Made by a program: the position numbers and the translations under genes. Positions 7,536 to 11,599 of a stretch of DNA of 11,599 bases are shown here, in pieces (the first letter of the stretch is position 1; every line of letters begins with the position of its first letter). The stretch is taken from assembly GCA_046541195.1 (NCBI GenBank), contig JBKHDT010000074.1, positions 1 through 11,599 on the forward strand, in the 5' to 3' direction. The notes below the pieces were generated by a model, which did no database searches, was not told where the DNA came from, and saw nothing but the letters and a program-made list of their open reading frames with translations. The DNA comes from JBKHDT01 sp046541195. Its GTDB lineage: Bacteria; Pseudomonadota; Gammaproteobacteria; Halothiobacillales; Halothiobacillaceae.

Positions 7536-9283
7536 GGCTGCGCTCCGGCGCTCAACGCTACCTGCTCCGGGGGAAGCAGGTCATCCAGATCGTCAGGCCG
7601 GACATTCAGCACCCGCAGGGCGCCGGCCATGATTTCACGGAAGATGGGGCCGGAAACCTGGCCTGCGAAGATGGTGCCCGCATCGGGTTCGTCGATGACG
7701 ACCACCAGGGCGAGCCGCGGATCACTCGCCGGTGCCAGACCCGCGAACACGGTGATGTACCGCTTGTCGGAATAGCCGCCCACCTCGCTCTTTCGAGCGG
7801 TGCCGGTCTTGCCGGCGACCCGGTAGCCGGTCACCTTGGCACGTGTCCCGGTCCCGCCTTCCTCGGTCACGCTCTCCATCATCCGCACGACTTCCCTGGC
7901 CAGCGGGGCGGGCACGACCTCGCGGGATTCGGGCGGGGTGTCCCGGCGGACGAGGCTCGGCGGCACCTGCCGACCCTCGTTGCCCAGCGTGGCATAGGCG
8001 CTGGCCAGTTGCAGGGCCGTCACGCTCAGGCCATACCCATAGGCATGGGTCGCGATGTCCGATCCGCTCCAGTCCTGCCAGAACGCGAGTCGCCCGGACG
8101 CCTCGCCGGGAAAACCGGTGCCGGTGTCCCGGCCGAAGCCCAGGCGGTCGTACAATTCCCACAGTGACTGCGGACCGACCTCCATGGCCATCCGGGTGGC
8201 GCCCACGTTGCTTGACTTGCGCAGGATGCCCGTCAGGTCGAGCACCCCATAGTTGCGGTGATCCCGGATCGTGAAGCGGTCGACACGCATCCAGCCCGGG
8301 CCGGTGTCCACCTGGCTGTCCGGGTGGTACTTGCCGCTCTGGAGGGCGGCAAGCACGGAGAAGGGCTTCATGGCGGAACCGGGCTCGAACTGGTCGATCA
8401 TCGCCCGGTTGCGCGTGAGCGAAGGGCGAATCGAAGCACGGTTGTTCGGATTGAACGACGGCACGCTGGTCATCGCCAGCAACTCGCCGCTGCGCACATC
8501 CATGAGCACGGCGATTCCGCCCTTTGCATTCTGCGCCTCCACCCCGGCCAGAAGCTCCCGGTGCGCCAGATACTGCAACCTGCGATCAATCGACAGGTGC
8601 AAGACCTGGCCCGGTCGGGCCTCGCGGACCACGCCGAGGTTCTCGATTACCCGGCCATGAAGATCCTGGATGATTCGACGCTCGCCCGGCGTGCCGGTCA
8701 GCCAGCCGTCATAGGTCCGCTCGATCCCTTCCTGGGCCACGTCATCAATGTCCGTGAAACCCAGCAGGGTGGCGGTCACCTCGCCGGTCGGGTAATAGCG
8801 GCGATATTCGCGGGTGGTGTGAATGCCGTGTATGCCGAGCGCCCGGACCTGATCCCCCAGTTCCGGGAGCACCTGACGACGTACATAAAGAAAGCGGCGG
8901 TCGGCCGCATCGCGAACCTGGGCGACAAGCTCCGACCGGGGCATCCCGAGCAATTCGGCCAGGCGGGGTACCGCGGCGCCCGGGCCGTCGAGCTCGTCCT
9001 GAAGCATCGCCGGGTCCACCCAGACGGTATCGAGCGGAACACTGATGGCCAGCGGCTCCCCATTGCGATCCGTGATGGTGCCCCGATGGGCGGGAATCTC
9101 GACATGCCGCTGCTGCTGGGCGCCGCCCTTGCCAACCAGGAAATGATGCTGGACGACCTGCAGATGCGCCGCCTTGGCCACCAGGGCCAGGGCTCCGAGC
9201 CCCAGGGCGAACACGACGACCGCCAGGCGCAAACGCGCCTGCCAGCCCGGGACAGCCTCTTGTCGTCGCTCCCTGTTGTTCAT
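7532..9283 (-). CDS. ftsI: Septal peptidoglycan DD-transpeptidase FtsI (PBP3)
   Basis: FtsI is the class B penicillin-binding protein that crosslinks septal peptidoglycan as partner of FtsW. The 583 residues are close to E. coli FtsI (588). A short basic cytoplasmic tail is followed by one membrane anchor (about 19-42). The periplasmic pedestal domain contains RGTITDRNG (67-75) and LTGTPGERR (195-203). The transpeptidase domain carries the three active-site motifs: SAMK (303-306) with the catalytic Ser303, SSN (357-359) and KTGT (492-495), plus YGYGLSVT (415-422). I chose the ATG at 9283, 8 bp after the ftsL stop. A TTG at 9295 that overlaps the ftsL stop would add four residues, and neither start has a strong ribosome binding site. 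The 3' end overlaps murE (ATGA). Confidence 0.97.
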   Translation of the reverse strand: MNNRERRQEAVPGWQARLRLAVVVFALGLGALALVAKAAHLQVVQHHFLVGKGGAQQQRHVEIPAHRGTITDRNGEPLAISVPLDTVWVDPAMLQDELDGPGAAVPRLAELLGMPRSELVAQVRDAADRRFLYVRRQVLPELGDQVRALGIHGIHTTREYRRYYPTGEVTATLLGFTDIDDVAQEGIERTYDGWLTGTPGERRIIQDLHGRVIENLGVVREARPGQVLHLSIDRRLQYLAHRELLAGVEAQNAKGGIAVLMDVRSGELLAMTSVPSFNPNNRASIRPSLTRNRAMIDQFEPGSAMKPFSVLAALQSGKYHPDSQVDTGPGWMRVDRFTIRDHRNYGVLDLTGILRKSSNVGATRMAMEVGPQSLWELYDRLGFGRDTGTGFPGEASGRLAFWQDWSGSDIATHAYGYGLSVTALQLASAYATLGNEGRQVPPSLVRRDTPPESREVVPAPLAREVVRMMESVTEEGGTGTRAKVTGYRVAGKTGTARKSEVGGYSDKRYITVFAGLAPASDPRLALVVVIDEPDAGTIFAGQVSGPIFREIMAGALRVLNVRPDDLDDLLPPEQVALSAGAQP

Positions 9284-9291
9284 CCCGATGC

Positions 9292-9552
9292 TCAACGCAA
9301 TACGACCTCGACGTTTTCCTCATCCGGCCGGACCATGCCCAACCGCTCCCGAGCGATCCGCTCGACCCGTGCGTGGGCGGCCAGCGCGCCCTCCTCCAGC
9401 TGGAGGCGTCCGTAGTCCGCTTCCAGCTCGACCCGCTGGCGCTCGAGGCGATCAAGCTCCATCACCCGGACCCGATGCTCCTGGGTCACCTGAACCACCG
9501 TCACGGCACTCGCGATCACCGCCAGAGCCAGCAGGGCAACGAAAAACCTCAT
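9292..9552 (-). CDS. ftsL: Cell division protein FtsL
   Basis: FtsL is a small bitopic membrane protein that joins FtsB and FtsQ in the divisome and helps to activate FtsW-FtsI. The 86-residue product has a short N-terminus, one membrane span (about 3-21) and a periplasmic heptad-like coiled coil (about 26-60: MELDRLERQRVELEADYGRL). It ends with RIARERLGMVRPDEENVEVV, the typical FtsL tail in which the ERLGM.P core is recognisable. It is shorter than E. coli FtsL (121), mostly because the cytoplasmic tail is missing. Sequence conservation in this family is low, so the call also rests on size, topology and position between rsmH and ftsI. The ATG overlaps the rsmH stop (ATGA). Confidence 0.95.
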   Translation of the reverse strand: MRFFVALLALAVIASAVTVVQVTQEHRVRVMELDRLERQRVELEADYGRLQLEEGALAAHARVERIARERLGMVRPDEENVEVVLR

Positions 9553-10463
9553 GACCCGGTCCGTTGCGCAACCCGCATGACCGCGCTGCGCGACCGCGGG
9601 TTGTCCCCGAGCTCGTCATCCCCGGCCCGCACCGGCTTGCCAAGCCGAACCAAGGGTGGCCGGCCTACCGGCTGCCCGAAAAAATCTTTCTCCGGCTCGC
9701 TGTGCGCCCGGATGAACCGCTTGACCAGGCGATCCTCCAGCGAATGAAAACTGATCACGACCAGGCGCCCCCCCGGGGCGAGCAGGTCGGTCACGTCGTC
9801 CAGTACCGCCTGCAATTCGTCCAGTTCGCCGTTGACCCGGATCCGAATCGCCTGAAAGCAGCGGGTCGCCGGGTGTTTGTTGCGCTCGTAGCCCGGCACG
9901 GCCTCGCGGATTCGCTCGGCCAGTTCCCGCGTTCGGCGCATTGGCCGCTCAGCGCGTGTCTCCACAAGGTGCCGCGCGATTCGCCGGGCGTGACGCTCCT
10001 CGCCATAGTTGCGCAGTACCTGCGTGAGCTCGTCCAGATCGACCTCGGCAAGCCACTGGGCCGCCGAGAGGCCACTTCCCGGGTCCATCCGCATGTCCAG
10101 CGGACCGTCCTGCATGAAGCTGAATCCGCGGTCTGGCTCGTCCAGCTGGGGCGAGGACACACCCAGGTCGAGCAGAATCCCGTCGACCCGGCCGGCCAGC
10201 CCCTCGCCCCGCAACCACGCCCCCATGCCGGAAAAGGCCCGCGGCACGATGGTGAAGCGCGAGTCGAGTGCAGCCACCGACCCGGCGACCTCGACGGCGG
10301 CCGGATCGCGATCGAAGGCAACCAGGCGCCCTTCCGGTCCGAGCCGGTCAAGAATTTCCCGGCTGTGCCCGCCACGCCCGAAGGTTCCGTCCACGTACAA
10401 CCCGGACGGTTGAATGGCCAGGGCCTCAACCGCCTCTGCCAGCAACACGCTGATGTGGGTCAT
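9549..10463 (-). CDS. rsmH: 16S rRNA (cytosine(1402)-N(4))-methyltransferase RsmH (MraW)
   Basis: RsmH methylates N4 of C1402 of 16S rRNA in the decoding centre, using S-adenosylmethionine. The 304-residue protein (E. coli 313) begins THISVLLAEAVEAL, the family's usual substrate-side start. It has the SAM-binding loop YVDGTFGRGGHS (23-34), acidic FDRDP (50-54), ILLDLGVSSPQLD (96-108), RGFSF (112-116), PLDMRMD (121-127), HPATRCFQAIRIRVN (197-211), VISFHSLEDRLVKRF (236-250) and C-terminal NPRSRSAVMRV (288-298). All are family hallmarks. The ATG overlaps the mraZ stop (ATGA) and the stop overlaps ftsL. RsmH is the conserved non-wall gene of dcw clusters. In E. coli its gene lies in the MraZ-controlled operon, as expected here. 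Confidence 0.98.
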   Translation of the reverse strand: MTHISVLLAEAVEALAIQPSGLYVDGTFGRGGHSREILDRLGPEGRLVAFDRDPAAVEVAGSVAALDSRFTIVPRAFSGMGAWLRGEGLAGRVDGILLDLGVSSPQLDEPDRGFSFMQDGPLDMRMDPGSGLSAAQWLAEVDLDELTQVLRNYGEERHARRIARHLVETRAERPMRRTRELAERIREAVPGYERNKHPATRCFQAIRIRVNGELDELQAVLDDVTDLLAPGGRLVVISFHSLEDRLVKRFIRAHSEPEKDFFGQPVGRPPLVRLGKPVRAGDDELGDNPRSRSAVMRVAQRTGS

Positions 10464-10906
10464 AGCGAGAGGCTTTCCATTTCCGGCGGCATCGCCCCCT
10501 CGTCCTCGTGCATGATTTCCTGGCGCACCTCATCCCAGTGCGCCTGATCCCAGAGCTCGAGCTTCTTGCCCTGCCCCATCAGCACGGCCGACTTTTCCAG
10601 CCCGGCGTACGCACGCAATTCCGAAGGGATCAGCACCCGGCCCGCCGCATCCAGGGTCAGGTCGGTCGCATGCCCCACCAGCATCCGGCGCAACCGGTTT
10701 GCCATTCGATTGAAGCTCGGCAGGCGATCCACCGCCTCCTCGATCTCCAGCCAGGTATCCAGGGGGTAGACCAGCAGGCAGCGCTCGTACATGTCGATGG
10801 TCACCACCATTTGCCCGTCGTTGCGGGCAAAGCGCTCCCGATGACGCGTCGGCATGGCCAGACGCCCCTTCCCATCGAGATTCAGGTTGGTGATCCCACG
10901 GAACAT
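10460..10906 (-). CDS. mraZ: Transcriptional regulator MraZ
   Basis: MraZ is an AbrB-fold DNA-binding protein that forms ring-shaped oligomers and, in E. coli, represses its own dcw promoter by binding tandem TGGGN boxes. The 148 residues (E. coli 152) contain the two family repeats, DGKGRLAMPTRHR (11-23) and DAAGRVLIPSELR (86-98), each with the D..GR...P..R signature. The start chosen gives MFRGITNLNLDGKGR, which matches the known MraZ N-terminus. A TTG at 10939 would add 11 residues encoded by the operator itself and is rejected. No good Shine-Dalgarno sequence is visible. The closest is GTGGG, six bases before the ATG and part of the last TGGGN box, so MraZ binding and ribosome binding share the same DNA and RNA segment. 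It is the first gene of the operon, and its stop overlaps rsmH. Confidence 0.97.
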   Translation of the reverse strand: MFRGITNLNLDGKGRLAMPTRHRERFARNDGQMVVTIDMYERCLLVYPLDTWLEIEEAVDRLPSFNRMANRLRRMLVGHATDLTLDAAGRVLIPSELRAYAGLEKSAVLMGQGKKLELWDQAHWDEVRQEIMHEDEGAMPPEMESLSL

Positions 10907-10911
10907 GGTTG

Positions 10912-10936
10912 ACCCACTTGGTCCCACTTTTCCCCA
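10912..10936 (-). promoter_or_regulatory. MraZ operator: three phased TGGGN boxes
   Basis: Read on the minus strand, TGGGG (10936-10932), TGGGA (10926-10922) and TGGGT (10916-10912) repeat with an exact 10-bp period and end five bases before the mraZ ATG. This is the arrangement known for the E. coli MraZ binding site. A degenerate fourth unit, TGGCT at 10946-10942, continues the period into the -10 region. The boxes lie just downstream of the predicted transcription start, so bound MraZ should block initiation or promoter escape (inference from the E. coli case). Confidence 0.85.
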
Positions 10937-10945
10937 CAAGCAGCC

Positions 10946-10974
10946 ATCTTAGCCCCACGAGCCTGTGTCAGCAA
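10946..10974 (-). promoter_or_regulatory. Predicted sigma-70 promoter of the dcw operon (PmraZ)
   Basis: On the minus strand a -35-like TTGCTG (10974-10969) is followed after exactly 17 bases by a -10-like TAAGAT (10951-10946). Matches to consensus are 3/6 and 4/6. Transcription would start near 10939-10940, leaving a leader of about 33 bases that consists almost wholly of the TGGGN boxes. The placement resembles the E. coli mraZ promoter. Confidence 0.55.
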
Positions 10975-10980
10975 GGCTCG
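10958..10980. repeat. 7-bp inverted repeat over the -35 region of PmraZ
   Basis: CGAGCCT (10958-10964) and AGGCTCG (10974-10980) form a perfect dyad with a 9-base centre. The dyad covers the predicted -35 hexamer and the outer part of the spacer. It could be an operator for a second regulator. As RNA from the plus strand it would make a hairpin followed, eight bases later, by a T-rich run (10989-10999), which is a poor but conceivable terminator. The sequence alone does not decide between these. Confidence 0.4.
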
Positions 10981-11003
10981 ACGAGAAATTTTTTCTTTTG
11001 GGC

Positions 11004-11033
11004 ACAATAAGTTACCGGCGATTTAGTAGACAA
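11004..11033 (-). promoter_or_regulatory. Possible second, upstream promoter in an AT-rich island
   Basis: On the minus strand TTGTCT (11033-11028) is followed after 17 or 18 bases by TTATTG or TATTGT (around 11010-11004). These are weak matches to -35 and -10 elements. The surrounding 10984-11040 stretch is clearly AT-richer than anything else in this high-GC window, which supports a promoter-like or protein-binding role. Transcripts from here would run into mraZ. The call is tentative. Confidence 0.25.
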
Positions 11034-11046
11034 CACATGATCGCCG
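11016..11046. repeat. 7-bp inverted repeat in the AT-rich island
   Basis: CGGCGAT (11016-11022) and ATCGCCG (11040-11046) are perfect inverted copies separated by 17 bases. The centre contains the -35-like element of the tentative upstream promoter. This would fit an operator for a dimeric regulator or a hairpin. I do not recognise a known binding motif. Confidence 0.35.
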
Positions 11047-11138
11047 AATAGCGCGCAAAAACAGGCGCTTGCAATGCCCGCCTCATGTGGTTTGTGAACA
11101 GTGACCGGCGGACGGGACCAGGCCGGGACGGCCTTGGG

Positions 11139-11156
11139 GTGGGAAAAAGTGGGACC
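11139..11156 (+). promoter_or_regulatory. Distal MraZ-like site, inverted relative to the operator
   Basis: GTGGGAAAAAGTGGGACC on the plus strand contains two TGGGA boxes (11140-11144 and 11150-11154) with the 10-bp period of MraZ sites. It matches 17 of 18 bases of the minus-strand segment 10937-10920 in the mraZ operator, so spacer bases as well as boxes are shared. It lies 219 bp upstream and points away from mraZ. No plus-strand promoter or credible gene follows it, so auxiliary MraZ binding is the simplest reading. Confidence 0.5.
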
Positions 11157-11250
11157 TGTCGTCAGGCGACCGAAACCCTCCGGATTCAAGCCATAACGGG
11201 GCGGCACCAGCCAGGGACAGACGGGAAAGCCGGAAGTGTTGGGGAAATCG

Positions 11251-11366
11251 CTGCACGAAGGCTTCAGATTCCTGACCAAGGCATGGACCTCAAGTGGCAC
11301 CCCGACCTTCTGCCCCAGGCCTTTTCACGGCCCGGGCCCGGCAGGGCCGGCAAAACCTTCGTGCAG
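11251..11366. repeat. 11-bp inverted repeat with an additional tandem copy of its core
   Basis: CTGCACGAAGG (11251-11261) and CCTTCGTGCAG (11356-11366) are perfect inverted copies 94 bases apart. The core TCGTGCAG recurs directly 14 bases on, at 11373-11380. The interior contains smaller GC-rich stems, for example CCGGC (11338-11342) with GCCGG (11346-11350). This could be an intergenic repeat element or a long-range stem of a structured RNA, and its orientation is unknown. Confidence 0.45.
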
Positions 11367-11376
11367 AAATTCTCGT

Positions 11377-11396
11377 GCAGGGCCTGAAAGCCCTGC
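11377..11396. repeat. Hairpin, 7-bp GC-rich stem
   Basis: GCAGGGC (11377-11383) and GCCCTGC (11390-11396) can pair around a six-base loop CTGAAA. The left arm also repeats directly at 11341-11347. No T-run follows on either strand, so it is not an obvious intrinsic terminator. Confidence 0.4.
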
Positions 11397-11436
11397 CGGG
11401 GACTGCCTCGACCGGCGACCGGCGCGGCACCGGGCC

Positions 11437-11502
11437 GTCTGGCACGTTGCGGGCAGTCGTCTTGCCGGACGACAGTCAAAGAACGGGCCTCAAAGGCCAG
11501 AC
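11437..11502. repeat. Nested stem-loops
   Basis: GTCTGGC (11437-11443) pairs with GCCAGAC (11496-11502). Enclosed within it, GTCGTC (11456-11461) pairs with GACGAC (11468-11473) around TTGCCG. A competing short stem, GGCCT (11486-11490) with AGGCC (11494-11498), overlaps the right outer arm. The nesting resembles a folded RNA, but GC-rich DNA produces such pairings by chance fairly easily. Confidence 0.35.
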
Positions 11503-11599
11503 TCAAGAGCAGGAATTCGGATCGCGCCACCGAAACGTGGTGTTTTCGCCGGTTTTCATCCGCAAGGACGCTTCAAAATTCCCTGAGGATGCTGGACCT

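Larger units (their letters stand above)
11157..11599. other. Gene-free region upstream of the dcw promoter, rich in short repeats
   Basis: No reading frame here is convincing. The open frames on both strands are short, overlap one another, and show the Pro/Arg/Gly-rich composition expected of chance frames in GC-rich DNA. I recognise no tRNA, and the diagnostic RNase P RNA motif (GAGGAAAGTCCGGGC or its complement) is absent, although rnpB sits next to mraZ in Pseudomonas. What it does hold is a cluster of inverted and direct repeats (11251-11502). The region may continue to the right of the window. Confidence 0.5.

Noticed and set aside
10907..10939. TTG-initiated 11-residue N-terminal extension of mraZ
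   Set aside because: These codons are the TGGGN operator itself. The conserved MraZ N-terminus begins at MFRG (10906).
10968..11300. 110-codon minus-strand frame upstream of mraZ
   Set aside because: It runs through the promoter dyad, the AT-rich island and the distal MraZ-like site. It has no recognisable domain and no ribosome binding site.
11525..11546. Short hairpin followed by TTTT on the plus strand (CCAC/GTGG around CGAAAC), resembling an intrinsic terminator
   Set aside because: The stem is only four Watson-Crick pairs plus two pairs including a wobble, and the T-run is four bases long. No upstream gene on the plus strand would need it.
11236..11586. 116-codon plus-strand frame and an 88-codon minus-strand frame in the repeat-rich block
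   Set aside because: The two overlap on opposite strands, are Pro/Arg/Gly-rich and are built from the inverted repeats. They are most likely chance frames. If the block proves to be multicopy, similar hypothetical proteins in databases would be artefacts of the repeat.
11157..11599. RNase P RNA (rnpB), expected from the Pseudomonas-like neighbourhood
   Set aside because: I searched both strands by eye for the conserved GAGGAAAGTCCGGGC and ACAGAA.CCGGCTTA segments and found neither.

Overview
This window is the 5' two thirds of a division and cell wall (dcw) cluster, read entirely on the minus strand from right to left: mraZ, rsmH, ftsL, ftsI, murE, murF, mraY, murD, ftsW and the first 319 codons of murG, which runs off the left edge. 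The high GC content, the gene order, the meso-diaminopimelate-type MurE (DNPR motif), the E. coli-like lengths of MraY and FtsI, and the MraZ TGGGN operator point to a Gram-negative proteobacterium, most probably a gammaproteobacterium. I cannot name the genus. Betaproteobacteria share this gene order, so the class is an inference from protein similarity recalled from memory.

The ten genes form one tightly packed transcription unit. Six junctions are 4-bp ATGA stop/start overlaps: mraZ/rsmH, rsmH/ftsL, ftsI/murE, murE/murF, murD/ftsW and ftsW/murG. murF/mraY overlap by 10 bp, mraY/murD abut (TGAATG), and only ftsL/ftsI has a gap (8 bp). The products work in one process. MurE, MurF and MurD (with MurC, outside the window) build the UDP-MurNAc-pentapeptide. 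MraY moves it to the lipid carrier to give lipid I, and MurG adds GlcNAc to give lipid II. FtsW polymerises lipid II and FtsI crosslinks it at the septum, with FtsL as part of the activating divisome complex. RsmH methylates 16S rRNA, and MraZ regulates the operon.

The right-hand 693 bp (10907-11599) contain no convincing gene. Next to mraZ lie a plausible sigma-70 promoter and three perfectly phased TGGGN boxes, the classical MraZ operator, between the predicted start of transcription and the mraZ start codon. About 220 bp upstream is a second copy of 18 bp of this operator (17/18 identical) on the opposite strand. Between the two are a 7-bp dyad over the -35 region and an AT-rich island with another dyad. 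The outer 11157-11599 stretch is dense in short inverted and direct repeats, and could be an intergenic repeat element or a structured RNA.

The coding part is ordinary, well-conserved housekeeping DNA. I found no defence system, mobile element, CRISPR array, tRNA or rRNA. The points worth a second look are the duplicated, inverted MraZ site, the structured leader region, and a Phe replacing a normally conserved Asn in the central domain of MurF.
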